From: Streptomyces fagopyri
Lineage (GTDB): Bacteria > Actinomycetota > Actinomycetes > Streptomycetales > Streptomycetaceae
Direction of reading: 5' to 3'
Length of the DNA stretch: 64,000 nucleotides
Assembly: GCF_009498275.1 (NCBI RefSeq)
Contig: NZ_CP045643.1
Span: 5,332,001-5,396,000, forward strand
Both the position numbers and the translations under genes were made by a program. The stretch's first letter is position 1, and every line of letters starts with the position of its first letter. The notes under the pieces were generated by a model, which worked only from the letters and a program-made list of their open reading frames with translations, searched no databases and was not told the DNA's origin. Of this stretch, positions 52,040-60,665 are shown one piece after another.

Positions 52040-52071
52040 TACGCTCCCCATTGCGCCAGTGTTCACTGGCG
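52040..52071 (+). promoter_or_regulatory. Candidate promoter and 18-bp palindrome of the BVMO operon
   Basis: TACGCT (52040-52045) is a possible -10. The perfect palindrome CGCCAGTG-TT-CACTGGCG (52054-52071) would lie over the transcription start, 29 bp before the BVMO ATG. It is a good candidate operator for the divergent MerR protein or another regulator. Confidence 0.5.
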
Positions 52072-52099
52072 GGGTCGTGCGGGCTAGGGAGGCGTCGGG

Positions 52100-53692
52100 A
52101 TGACCGAGCACGAACATGTACGCGTGGCGGTGATCGGGTCCGGGTTCGGTGGGCTGGGGGCGGCGGTGCGACTGCGCCGTGAAGGCATCACCGACTTCGT
52201 CGTCCTGGAACGGGCCGGCGGCGTGGGCGGCACCTGGCGGGACAACAGCTACCCCGGGTGCGCCTGCGACGTACCGTCCCATCTGTACTCGTTCTCGTTC
52301 GCGCCGAACCCCGACTGGCCCCGCACCTTCTCCGGGCAGGAACACATCCGCGCCTATCTGGAGCACGTCACCGACGTCTTCGGGCTCCGCCCCCACCTGC
52401 GCCTCGACTCCGAGGTGAAGCGGATGACGTGGGACGGCGAGAAGCTGCGGTGGGACATCGAGACCAGCAGCGGGTCCCTCAGCGCCGACCTCGTCGTGTC
52501 CGCCACCGGACCGCTCTCCGATCCCAGGATCCCGGACATCCCGGGGATCGACTCCTTCCCCGGCAAGGTCTTCCACTCGGCCCGCTGGGACCACGACTAC
52601 GACCTGCGCGGCAAGCGCGTGGCGATGGTCGGGACCGGCGCCTCGGCCATCCAGATCGTGCCCGCCGTCCAGCCCGAGGTCGCGCGCCTCACCCTCTTCC
52701 AGCGCACCCCGCCCTGGGTGATGCCCCGCGTCGACCGTGCCATCAGCGGACTCGAACGCGGACTGCACCGCGTACTCCCGTTCACCGCCCAGGCCCGTCG
52801 CGGAGTTCTCTGGGGCATCCGTGAGCTTCAGGTCCAGGCGTTCACCAAGCGGCCCGACGAACTGGGCCTGATCGAGCGGCTGGCCAGGCGCAACATGGCG
52901 CGGGCCGTCAAGGACCCGGAGCTGCGCGCGAAGCTGACGCCGGACTACCGGATCGGCTGCAAGCGGATCCTGCTCTCCAACGCCTACTACCCCGCGCTCA
53001 CCCGCCCCAACGTGGACGTGGTGGCCTCCGGGCTCGACCGGATCGAGGGGTCCACGCTCGTCGCGGCCGACGGCAGCACGGCCGAGGTCGACGCGATCGT
53101 CTTCGGTACGGGCTTCCACGTCACGGACATGCCGATCGCCGACCGGGTGGTGGGCGCGGAGGGCAGGACCCTCGCCGAGGCGTGGCAGGGCGGGATGAGC
53201 GCCCTGCGCGGAGCTTCCGCGGCCGGCTTCCCCAACTGGATGACGATCATCGGGCCCAACACCGGTCTCGGGAACTCCAGCATGATCCTGATGATCGAGT
53301 CCCAGCTGAACTACATGGCCGACTTCGTACGGCAGTTGGGCGTGCTCGGCGGACGGGTGGCCCTCGACGCGCGGCCCGCCGCGGTGGCGGACTGGAACCG
53401 CAAGGTCCAGGAGCGCATGAAGCGCACGGTGTGGAACACCGGCGGCTGCACCAGCTGGTACCTCGACGCGCAGGGCCGCAACACGACGGTCTGGCCGGGC
53501 ACGACGACCGAGTTCCGCACGGCCACGCGCCGGTTGGACCTGGGGGAGTACGAGGTGCTGCGGGCCCCGGGACCGCGCCCGGCGGGTGGCGCCGGGCGCG
53601 ACGACGACGCCGGGCAGGAGCGGCCGGGGGAACAGGGGCGGCGGCAGGGCGAGCGGCCGGGGAACCAGACGAAGGCGGAGGCCGGGGCGTGA
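52100..53692 (+). CDS. Flavin-containing Baeyer-Villiger-type monooxygenase
   Basis: 530 residues with GGGAGGCG before the ATG. The FAD Rossmann motif GSGFGGLG is at residues 13-20, followed by GGTWRDNSYPGCACDVPSHLYSFSF. The BVMO fingerprint F-x-G-x-x-x-H-x-x-x-W (FPGKVFHSARWD) starts at residue 153, and the NADPH Rossmann motif is VGTGASAIQI. It inserts oxygen next to a ketone to give an ester or lactone. The C-terminal 40 residues are Gly/Arg/Glu-rich and dispensable-looking. First gene of a three-gene operon with hydrolase and SDR, joined by 4-nt overlaps. Confidence 0.9.
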   Translation: MTEHEHVRVAVIGSGFGGLGAAVRLRREGITDFVVLERAGGVGGTWRDNSYPGCACDVPSHLYSFSFAPNPDWPRTFSGQEHIRAYLEHVTDVFGLRPHLRLDSEVKRMTWDGEKLRWDIETSSGSLSADLVVSATGPLSDPRIPDIPGIDSFPGKVFHSARWDHDYDLRGKRVAMVGTGASAIQIVPAVQPEVARLTLFQRTPPWVMPRVDRAISGLERGLHRVLPFTAQARRGVLWGIRELQVQAFTKRPDELGLIERLARRNMARAVKDPELRAKLTPDYRIGCKRILLSNAYYPALTRPNVDVVASGLDRIEGSTLVAADGSTAEVDAIVFGTGFHVTDMPIADRVVGAEGRTLAEAWQGGMSALRGASAAGFPNWMTIIGPNTGLGNSSMILMIESQLNYMADFVRQLGVLGGRVALDARPAAVADWNRKVQERMKRTVWNTGGCTSWYLDAQGRNTTVWPGTTTEFRTATRRLDLGEYEVLRAPGPRPAGGAGRDDDAGQERPGEQGRRQGERPGNQTKAEAGA

Positions 53693-54612
53693 GCCGACCG
53701 ACGCATGTGACGAGCGGCCCCTACGCGCCGCCCGCCCCCGCCCGCGAGCTGACCGCGGTCTCCGCCGACGGCGCCCGGCTGCACGTCGAGGTGCACGGAC
53801 CCGCGGACGCCACGGTGCCCACCGTGGTTCTCGCACACGGGTGGACCTGCTCGACCGCGTTCTGGGCGGCGCAGATACGGGACCTCGCCGCCGACCACCG
53901 GGTGATCGCGTACGACCAGCGCGGGCACGGGCGCAGCCCCGCGAGCGACGCGTGCGGCACGGACGCGCTCGCCGACGACCTGGAGGCCGTGCTCGCCGCG
54001 ACCCTCCGGCCGGGCGAGAAGGCGGTGCTGGTGGGGCACTCCATGGGCGGGATGACACTGATGGCCGCCGCGACGCGACCGCGGTTCCGGGAGCACGCGG
54101 TGGCGGCCCTGCTGTGCAGCACGGGCAGTTCACGGCTGGTGGCCGAGGCGCGCGTGCTGCCGCTTCCCGCGGGGCGGCTGCGTACCGGGATCACCAAACG
54201 GGTCCTCGGGTCGCGGGCGCCGCTCGGGCCTATCACGCCGGTCGCCCGCGCGATCCTCAAGTACGCGACCATGGGCCCCGGTTCGTCGCCGGGCATGGTC
54301 GAGGCGTGTGCGCGGATCGTGCACGCCTGTCCGCGCGCGGTGCGGCACGCCTGGTCGCAGGTGCTCGATCTGCTCGACCTCGACCACGGGGTGCGGGAGC
54401 TGACGGTGCCGACGGCGGTGGTGGCGGGGACGGCGGACCGGCTGACGCCCCTGGCGCACGCGCGCGCCCTGGTCGCGACGCTGCCGAACTGTGTCGGCCT
54501 CACCGAGCTGACCGGACTCGGGCACATGACACCCGTGGAGGCTCCGGACGTGGTGACCGGACGGATACGTGAACTCGTCGCCGACTACGCACAGATCAAG
54601 GAGGGCGCATGA
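53689..54612 (+). CDS. Alpha/beta hydrolase
   Basis: 307 residues from a GTG overlapping the BVMO stop (GTGA). Motifs are VVLAHGWTCSTAFWAAQI (oxyanion region), DQRGHGRS, the nucleophile elbow GHSMGG with Ser118, AGTADRLTPLAHA (catalytic Asp) and GLGHMTPVEAP (catalytic His). It is an esterase/lactonase candidate that would hydrolyse the ester or lactone made by the upstream monooxygenase. It overlaps the SDR gene by 4 nt. Confidence 0.88.
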   Translation: MSRPTHVTSGPYAPPAPARELTAVSADGARLHVEVHGPADATVPTVVLAHGWTCSTAFWAAQIRDLAADHRVIAYDQRGHGRSPASDACGTDALADDLEAVLAATLRPGEKAVLVGHSMGGMTLMAAATRPRFREHAVAALLCSTGSSRLVAEARVLPLPAGRLRTGITKRVLGSRAPLGPITPVARAILKYATMGPGSSPGMVEACARIVHACPRAVRHAWSQVLDLLDLDHGVRELTVPTAVVAGTADRLTPLAHARALVATLPNCVGLTELTGLGHMTPVEAPDVVTGRIRELVADYAQIKEGA

Positions 54613-55487
54613 GCAGGGTGAGCCTGGAGGGACAGGTCGCGGTCGTCACGGGGGCCGCGCGGGGGGTCGGTGAGCTTCTCGCCCGCAAGCTGTCCGCGCG
54701 GGGCGCCAAGGTCGCGCTCGTCGGCCTGGAACCGGACGTGCTCAAGCAGGTCTCGGAGCGGCTGCTCGGCGAGAGCGACCACTGGTACGCCGATGTCACC
54801 GACCACGAGGCGATGACCCGGGTCGCGGGCGAGGTGAAGGAACGGTTCGGGAAGGTGGACATCGTCGTCGCCAACGCCGGTGTCGCGAACGGCGGTCCGT
54901 TCGTGGACTCCGATCCGGTCGCCTGGCGCCGGGTCATCGAGGTCAACCTCATCGGCTCGGCCGTCACCGCCCGTGCGTTCCTGCCCGTACTCATGGAAAG
55001 CCGGGGGTACTTGCTGCAGATCGCGTCGCTCGCGGCGATGACGCCGGCGCCCATGATGACCGCGTACTGCGCCTCCAAGTCGGGTGTCGAGGCGTACGCG
55101 CACAGCCTGCGCGCGGAGGTCGGCCACAAGGGGGTGCGCGTCGGCGTCGGGTATCTGTCCTGGACCGACACCGACATGGTGCGCGGGGCCGACCAGGACG
55201 ACGTGATGCGCGAACTGCGGCAGCGGCTGCCCTGGCCGTCCAACAAGACCTATCCGCTCGGACCGGCCGTCGACCGGGTCGTCGCCGGGATCGAGCGGCG
55301 GTCGAGCCATGTGTACGCGCAGTGGTGGCTGCGCGGCGTGCAGGGCCTCCGCGGTTACCTGCCCGGGGTCATCGGGGCGGTCGGACAACGGGAGATGCGG
55401 CGGTTCGAGCCACGGCTGGGGAGCGTCGGCAAAGGACTCGTAGGAGCCGGCGGGGCAGCCGACGACGGACGAGAACAGGGCACCTGA
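54609..55487 (+). CDS. Short-chain dehydrogenase/reductase
   Basis: 292 residues from an ATG overlapping the hydrolase stop (ATGA). Classical SDR motifs are VAVVTGAARGVGE (NAD(P) binding, about residues 12-22), VVANAGVANGG, QIASLAAMTP with the catalytic Ser, and TAYCASKSGV with Tyr153 and Lys157. A ~60-residue C-terminal extension follows the core. In context it could oxidise a secondary alcohol to the ketone that the BVMO uses, or act on the product. Substrate unknown. Confidence 0.88.
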   Translation: MSRVSLEGQVAVVTGAARGVGELLARKLSARGAKVALVGLEPDVLKQVSERLLGESDHWYADVTDHEAMTRVAGEVKERFGKVDIVVANAGVANGGPFVDSDPVAWRRVIEVNLIGSAVTARAFLPVLMESRGYLLQIASLAAMTPAPMMTAYCASKSGVEAYAHSLRAEVGHKGVRVGVGYLSWTDTDMVRGADQDDVMRELRQRLPWPSNKTYPLGPAVDRVVAGIERRSSHVYAQWWLRGVQGLRGYLPGVIGAVGQREMRRFEPRLGSVGKGLVGAGGAADDGREQGT

Positions 55488-55603
55488 CCTCGGGTTATTC
55501 GCCCCGCATCACTGTGGGTTACTGATCGAAATGCGTGCGTAGTGTCCCCGTGTAAGTCTGGTCGAGCCCGATCCCCTCACCCACAACATGGGAGTGAAAC
55601 AGC

Positions 55604-55948
55604 ATGGGCAAGAAGGACCAGATGCAGAACAAGGCGGAGCACATGAAGCAGCAGGGCAAGAAGAAGATGGACCAGGAGATCAGCGAGCCGGGACGGCGTT
55701 CTCCGCAGCAGTCCGGCCAGCACTCTCCCCAGGGGACGGGCCACCGGGCCCCGCAGGAGGGCTCGGCCCAGCGTTCGCCGCAGGCGGCGGGCCAGCGTTC
55801 GGCGCAGGGTTCGGCCCAGGGTTCCGCCCAGGGTTCGGCCCAGCGTTCCACGCAGGGTTCGGCCCAGGAGCGTGACCGCTCCATGCCGGAGAACGAGCGC
55901 GTGCGCCGTGAGGCGCAGGACCGCTTCGACCAGGACTACGACGCCTGA
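55604..55948 (+). CDS. Small hydrophilic repeat-rich protein
   Basis: 114 residues, GGGAG before the ATG. The N-terminus (GKKDQMQNKAEHMKQQGKKKMDQE) is a charged helix. The middle is low-complexity Ser/Gln/Ala/Gly made of SAQG-type repeats encoded by 12-bp DNA units (about 55760-55870). The end RSMPENERVRREAQDRFDQDYDA is again charged and looks constrained. There is no membrane segment, so it is probably intrinsically disordered. The conserved-looking ends and a good ribosome-binding site argue for a real gene. Function unknown. Confidence 0.6.
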   Translation: MGKKDQMQNKAEHMKQQGKKKMDQEISEPGRRSPQQSGQHSPQGTGHRAPQEGSAQRSPQAAGQRSAQGSAQGSAQGSAQRSTQGSAQERDRSMPENERVRREAQDRFDQDYDA

Positions 55949-55981
55949 CGTCAGAGGTCTGCTTGAAGCTTGAAGTCTGAG

Positions 55982-56009
55982 TGGGGCGCCCCGACTTCGG
56001 GGCGCCCCA
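55982..56009 (+). terminator. Hairpin after the repeat-rich small protein
   Basis: TGGGGCGCCCCGA, a 2-nt loop, and TCGGGGCGCCCCA form a 13-bp stem 34 bp past the stop. Confidence 0.7.
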
Positions 56010-56140
56010 TTCGGCTGCGCGTCGTTCGGCGACCAGAAGCCGGTCTGCGGGCGGGTGTCGGCCGGCGGGCATGAAGCCGGTCCGTGGGCTGGTGTCGGCC
56101 GGTGGCCGGACGCCGGTGAAGGGGCGAAGGCGTCGGTCGA

Positions 56141-56190
56141 TGGCCGGTGGCCGGTGGCCGGTGGCCGGTGGACGGTGGACGGTGGCCGGT
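56141..56190. repeat. GGCCGGT / GGACGGT 7-bp tandem repeats
   Basis: About seven consecutive heptamers of GGCCGGT and GGACGGT run up to the tricorn stop codon at 56190. Looser copies start near 56060. Noncoding. Confidence 0.8.
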
Positions 56191-59100
56191 CAGCGGGTGC
56201 GCGGCGGCAGCTTCGGGCGGGTGCGGTCCGGTACGTCCGAGAGGTCGGGCGGCGAGGCCGCCGGGTGGGTGCTCAGCAGGTCCAGGGCGAGTTGGATCGC
56301 GGTGTCCATCTCGGCGTGACGGCCCTCGGCCCAGTCCAGCGGGGTGCGCAGGACCTCCAGGTCCGGGGCGACACCCCGGTTCTCGACGGACCAGCCGTAC
56401 GCGTCGAACCAGGCCGCGTTCATCGGGACCGTGATCACCGTGCCGTCGCCGAGCTGGTGCCGGCCGGTCATGCCGACGACCCCGCCCCAGGTGCGCTGGC
56501 CGACCACCGGACCGAGCCCGAGCAGCTTGAAGACGGCCGTGATCATGTCGCCGTCGGAGGAGGTCGCCTCGTCGGCGAGGGCGACCACCGGGCCGCGCGG
56601 GGCGTTCGAGGCGTACGACACCGGCTGGGCGTTGCGCGTCAGGTCCCAGCCCAGGATCCTGCGCGTCAGCTTCTCGACGACGAGTTCGCTGATGTGGCCG
56701 CCCGCGTTGCCGCGTACGTCGACGAGGAGCGCCGGGCGCGAGACCTCCAGACGCAGATCACGGTTGAACTGCGCCCAGCCCGAGCCGCCCATGTCCGGGA
56801 TGTGGAGGTAGCCGCAGCGGCCGCCGCTCAACTCCCTGACCACCTCACGGCGTTTGGCCACCCAGTCCTGGTAGCGCAGCGGCCGTTCGTCGATCAGCGG
56901 CACCACCGCCACCCGGCGCGAGGGTCCCTCGCCCGACGACGGGACGAACGTCAGCTCCACCGTCGTACCGCCCGCGCCCGCGAGCAGCGGGTACGGGCCC
57001 GTCACCGGGTCCACCGGGCGGCCGTCGATGTGGGTGAGCACCGAGCCCTCGCGGATGCCGGTGCCGGCCAGTGGTGAGCGGGCCTTGGAGTCGGACGAGT
57101 CGCCCGGCAGGATCCGCTTCAGTGTCCAGCAGCCGTCCCGGCGGACGAAGTTGGCGCCCAGCAGGCCCTGCCAGCGCTGGTAGTGACCGGGTCCCTCGTT
57201 GCGGCGGGCGGCGGCGACGTAGGCGTGGGAGGTGCCCAGTTCGCCGAGGACCTCACGCAGCAGGTCGGCGAACTCGTCCGGCGACGCGACCCGTTCGACC
57301 AGCGGGCGGTACTGGGCGAGCACGGCGTCCCAGTCGATGCCGCACATGTGGGGTTCCCAGAAGTAGGCGCGGATGATGCGGCCCGCCTCGTCGTACGCCT
57401 GGCGCCACTCGGCGGGCGGGTCCACCTCGTGGAGGATGCGGCGCAGGTCGATCCAGACCGTCGAGTCGCTGTCTCCGGGCTCGGTCGAGGGGACGGCGCG
57501 CAGATCGCCCTCGTCGACCACGACCAGCCGGGAGCCGTCGCCGCTGACCGCGAACCAGTCCAGGTGGCCGACGAGTTCGGACTTCTTCGCCTTGCAGATG
57601 TTGAAGTACTCCAGGGTCGGACGCCCCGAGGTGTCGTCGGGGTTGGCGAAGGTCTCGCCGAGCGCGCCGGAGATCGGCCAGCGCAGCCAGACCAGGCCGC
57701 CGCCCGCGACCGGGTGGAGCGCCGAGTACTTGGAGGCGGTGACGGGGAAGGGGGTGACCCGGCTCTCCAGGCCCTCCAGTTCGACGCTGACGGCGCCGTC
57801 GGCGCCCTCGTCCTCGACCGGGTCCAGGCCTCCGGCGACCGGCCGTCCGTCGGGGTTCAGGGCGAAGGGCGAGGGGGTGGCGGAGGACAGGGGGACGAGA
57901 TACGGGCGGCAGCCCAGCGGGAAGGAGAGGTCGCCGGTGTGGACGTCGTAGACGGGGTCGAAGCCGCGCCAGGAGAGGAAGGCCAGATAGCGGCCGTCCC
58001 TGGTGAAGACCGGGTTCTCGTCCTCGAAGCGCCCGTTGGTGACGTCGACGACGAGCCGGTCCTTTATCCGCGCCATCTTGATCTGGCGCAGGGACCGTCC
58101 CACCCCCGGGTGCGACCAGGTCAGCCAGGCTCCGTCCGGGGAGAACGCGAGATCCCGGACCGGTCCGTTGAGGGAGCGGATCAGCTCCGTGACCTCGCCG
58201 CCCCCGTGTTCCGCCCGGCCGGTCCCGCGGGATTCCCCCGCCTCCTCGGCCTCCTCGGCGCCCTTGCCCTCCTCCGCCGCAGTGCCCGCAGTGCCCGCCG
58301 TCGTCCCGGTGGCCTCTTCCGCGGCCTCCGCCGCGTCCGTCTCCTGCGTCGCTCCTGCTTCTCCTGTCCCCCCTACCTCTTCTGTCTCCTTTGTTTCTCC
58401 GGCCCCCTCCGTCGTCCCCTCCGCTGCCCCGTCCGTTTCTCCCGCGTCCTCCGTCGCGTCGAGGAGCAGCAGCCGTCCGTCGTTCGAGGCGATGGCGAGC
58501 CGTTCGCCCTGGGGGTCCGAGACCAGCTCCAGGACGCAGCCCAGCTCGCCGGAGGCCAGACGGCGTGGCTCGCGGGCGCCGGAGGCCCGCGGCAGATAGG
58601 CGATCTCGACGGCGTCCTCTCCGTCCGCGTCCGTCACATAGGCGACCTGGCCGCCCGAGCCGAGCATCTCGGGGAGCCGGACCCGTACCCCCGGGGTGTC
58701 GGCGATGGTGCGGGCGGGCCCGTCGCGGTGGGTGAGCCAGTACAGGCTGCCGCGGACGACGACGGCGCCGGCCCGCCCGGTCTCGTCCACGGAGATGGCG
58801 TCCACGTGCTGGGCCGCGGGCACCTGGTAGGGGCGCCGTCCCGCGCGCTGCCCGCCGAGGCGGACGTCGAGCCGGCGCGGCAGCGAGTCGGGGGACAGGT
58901 CGTCGACGATCCACAGGTCCCCGGCGCACTGGTACACGACCCGGCTGCCGTCGCTGGAGGCGTTGCGCGCGTAGAACGCGTCGTGGTCGGTGTGCCGGCG
59001 CAGGTCGGAACCGTCGTACGCGCACGAGTACAGGTTGCCGATGCCCTCGTGGTCGGAGAGGAACGCGATCCGGCCGCCGACGAACATGGGGGAGTCGAGG

Positions 59101-59711
59101 TGGCCGTCGATGTCGGCGAGCAGACGCCGTCCGTGCAGCCACAGCCGGCCCATGGCGCCGCCCCGGTAACGCTTCCAGGAGGCGGGATCGTGCGGCGGGG
59201 TGCCGGTGAGCAGCAGGGTCCTGCGTTCGCCGTCGATGTCGGCGACCGCGATGTCCGAGACCGGTCCCCAGGGCAGGTTGCCGCCGGGGTCGCCGTCGGT
59301 CGGGACGCTGTGGGCCCAGGTGAAGTAGGAGAAGGGCTGCCCGTGCGAGGCGACGGCGAGGATGTCGCCGTCGGGGGACCAGCCGCAGACCCGGGTGTCC
59401 GCGCTGCCCCAGTAGGTGAGGCGGCGGCCCGGGCCGCCGTCGACCGGTGCCAGATGGATCTCCGGCACCAGGCTGCGCCAGCTCGTGTACGCGATGTCTC
59501 TCCCGTCGGGGGAGAAGCGGGGGTGTCCGGCCTTGGTGCGGTCCACGGTGAGCCGCCAGGCCCGTCCCGGCCCGTCCAGCGGTGCCACCCACAGATCGTC
59601 CTCGGTCACGAAGCACAGCCGGTCGCCGCTCAGGTGCGGGAGGCGCAGGTATCCGGCGGTGTGGTCGGTGGTGTCCTTGTCCGCGGTCGCCTTCTCGTAC
59701 TCGTCGCTCAC
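56190..59711 (-). CDS. Tricorn protease homologue (S41 family)
   Basis: About 1173 residues from the GTG at 59711. Tricorn order: a beta-propeller of WD/PD40-like blades (GHPRFSPDGRDIAYTSW, VCGWSPDGDILAVAS, residues 20-390), a second propeller (about 505-760), the C1 helical domain, a PDZ domain (IREGSVLTHIDGRPV) and the C2 S41 core. The catalytic set is complete: Ser828-His829 (GTSHAYV), nucleophile Ser1052-Asp1053 (ATSSDGD) and Glu1110 (SVENRG). It degrades proteasome or other peptides into small pieces in the cytosol. Residues ~415-505 are a Glu/Thr/Gly/Ala-rich insertion between the propellers. Confidence 0.92.
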   Translation of the reverse strand: MSDEYEKATADKDTTDHTAGYLRLPHLSGDRLCFVTEDDLWVAPLDGPGRAWRLTVDRTKAGHPRFSPDGRDIAYTSWRSLVPEIHLAPVDGGPGRRLTYWGSADTRVCGWSPDGDILAVASHGQPFSYFTWAHSVPTDGDPGGNLPWGPVSDIAVADIDGERRTLLLTGTPPHDPASWKRYRGGAMGRLWLHGRRLLADIDGHLDSPMFVGGRIAFLSDHEGIGNLYSCAYDGSDLRRHTDHDAFYARNASSDGSRVVYQCAGDLWIVDDLSPDSLPRRLDVRLGGQRAGRRPYQVPAAQHVDAISVDETGRAGAVVVRGSLYWLTHRDGPARTIADTPGVRVRLPEMLGSGGQVAYVTDADGEDAVEIAYLPRASGAREPRRLASGELGCVLELVSDPQGERLAIASNDGRLLLLDATEDAGETDGAAEGTTEGAGETKETEEVGGTGEAGATQETDAAEAAEEATGTTAGTAGTAAEEGKGAEEAEEAGESRGTGRAEHGGGEVTELIRSLNGPVRDLAFSPDGAWLTWSHPGVGRSLRQIKMARIKDRLVVDVTNGRFEDENPVFTRDGRYLAFLSWRGFDPVYDVHTGDLSFPLGCRPYLVPLSSATPSPFALNPDGRPVAGGLDPVEDEGADGAVSVELEGLESRVTPFPVTASKYSALHPVAGGGLVWLRWPISGALGETFANPDDTSGRPTLEYFNICKAKKSELVGHLDWFAVSGDGSRLVVVDEGDLRAVPSTEPGDSDSTVWIDLRRILHEVDPPAEWRQAYDEAGRIIRAYFWEPHMCGIDWDAVLAQYRPLVERVASPDEFADLLREVLGELGTSHAYVAAARRNEGPGHYQRWQGLLGANFVRRDGCWTLKRILPGDSSDSKARSPLAGTGIREGSVLTHIDGRPVDPVTGPYPLLAGAGGTTVELTFVPSSGEGPSRRVAVVPLIDERPLRYQDWVAKRREVVRELSGGRCGYLHIPDMGGSGWAQFNRDLRLEVSRPALLVDVRGNAGGHISELVVEKLTRRILGWDLTRNAQPVSYASNAPRGPVVALADEATSSDGDMITAVFKLLGLGPVVGQRTWGGVVGMTGRHQLGDGTVITVPMNAAWFDAYGWSVENRGVAPDLEVLRTPLDWAEGRHAEMDTAIQLALDLLSTHPAASPPDLSDVPDRTRPKLPPRTR

Positions 59712-59820
59712 CTCCCCATGCTTTTCCCCTCGGAGGGCCCCGGCAACTTGTGCGGGGGACGCGTTCGGCGCGGGGTGCGCGTGAGGGTGCGCCCGACGGC
59801 GTGCGTGACCCAGCACACGT

Positions 59821-59835
59821 ACGAAACGGTTTCGT
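59821..59835. promoter_or_regulatory. Palindrome ACGAAACGGTTTCGT, candidate TetR operator
   Basis: A perfect 15-bp palindrome with a partial extra half-site (TTTCG, 59835-59839) lies 110 bp after the tricorn start and 107 bp before the TetR ATG. GAAAC-N-GTTTC sites are typical TetR operators in actinobacteria. It could control both the TetR-MMPL pair and the divergent tricorn gene. Confidence 0.55.
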
Positions 59836-59941
59836 TTCGCTGATGGTCGGGGTATCTTGAAAAACGTACGAAGACGAAGAAGACGCCGTACGACGATGAC
59901 GTACAGAACCGGGTCGTTCTGAGCGGGAGATGGTGAGTGGG

Positions 59942-60529
59942 ATGACTGAAGCCGCAACGGTGCGTCGCAGTCGGATCACGCCCGAGCGCGAGGCCGAGCT
60001 GTACCGGGCCGTGCTCGACCTGCTCAGGGAGGTCGGCTACGACGCCCTGACCATGGACGCCGTCGCCGCTCGCACCAAGTCCAGCAAGGCCACCCTCTAT
60101 CGCCAGTGGGGCGGCAAGGCCGAGCTGGTCGTGAAGGCGCTGCGGCACGAGAAGCCGAGTGCCGGCGACGTCGACACGGGATCCCTGGCAGGCGACTTCC
60201 ACGCGTTGGTGATGCGTGAGGACGACTGCCGTATGGAGCAGAATTCCGCGCTGATGCGGGGTCTGGCCATGGCGCTGCACGGGAACCCCGACCTTCTGAA
60301 GGCCTTCCGGGAACTGATCATCGAACCGGAGACCGTTGAGCTGCGCCGCGTACTGGAGCGTGCCGTCGCCCGGGGCGAGATCCGTCCGGACAACCCCGCG
60401 CAGGAGTACGTGTTGCACATGCTGATCGGTGCCTTCGCGGTGCGCGGTGTCATCGACCAACGGCCACCGACCCGTGCCTTCCTCACCTCGTACGTGGATG
60501 CCGTGATCCTCCCCGCACTCGGCGCCTGA
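59942..60529 (+). CDS. TetR-family transcriptional regulator
   Basis: 195 residues from the ATG at 59942 (59930 is an alternative). The HTH is ITPEREAELYRAVLDLLREVGYDALTMDAVAARTKSSKATLYRQWGGKAELVVKAL, with the TLYRQWGGKAEL variant of a TetR_C_16/AcrR-like actinobacterial group. The ligand domain contains NSALMRGLAMALHGNPDLLKAFRELII. It lies 137 bp upstream of the MMPL transporter in the same direction and is its probable repressor. Confidence 0.9.
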   Translation: MTEAATVRRSRITPEREAELYRAVLDLLREVGYDALTMDAVAARTKSSKATLYRQWGGKAELVVKALRHEKPSAGDVDTGSLAGDFHALVMREDDCRMEQNSALMRGLAMALHGNPDLLKAFRELIIEPETVELRRVLERAVARGEIRPDNPAQEYVLHMLIGAFAVRGVIDQRPPTRAFLTSYVDAVILPALGA

Positions 60530-60665
60530 TCCCGGACACCTCCGGGACGCCCCCTGTATCCGTACCTGACGCGACCGCTCACGTCGTCGGGCTGATCTCC
60601 CCTGCCCCCACCGGGTGACCTCACCAGCCCCTGCCGTCCCACGACCTGACCGGGAGTACGCCCTC

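Noticed and set aside
57183..59843. Very long open frame antisense to the tricorn gene (886 codons, plus strand)
   Set aside because: It is the GC-bias shadow of a gene with complete catalytic motifs; the antisense product is Arg/Gly/Val-rich with no family motifs or ribosome-binding site.
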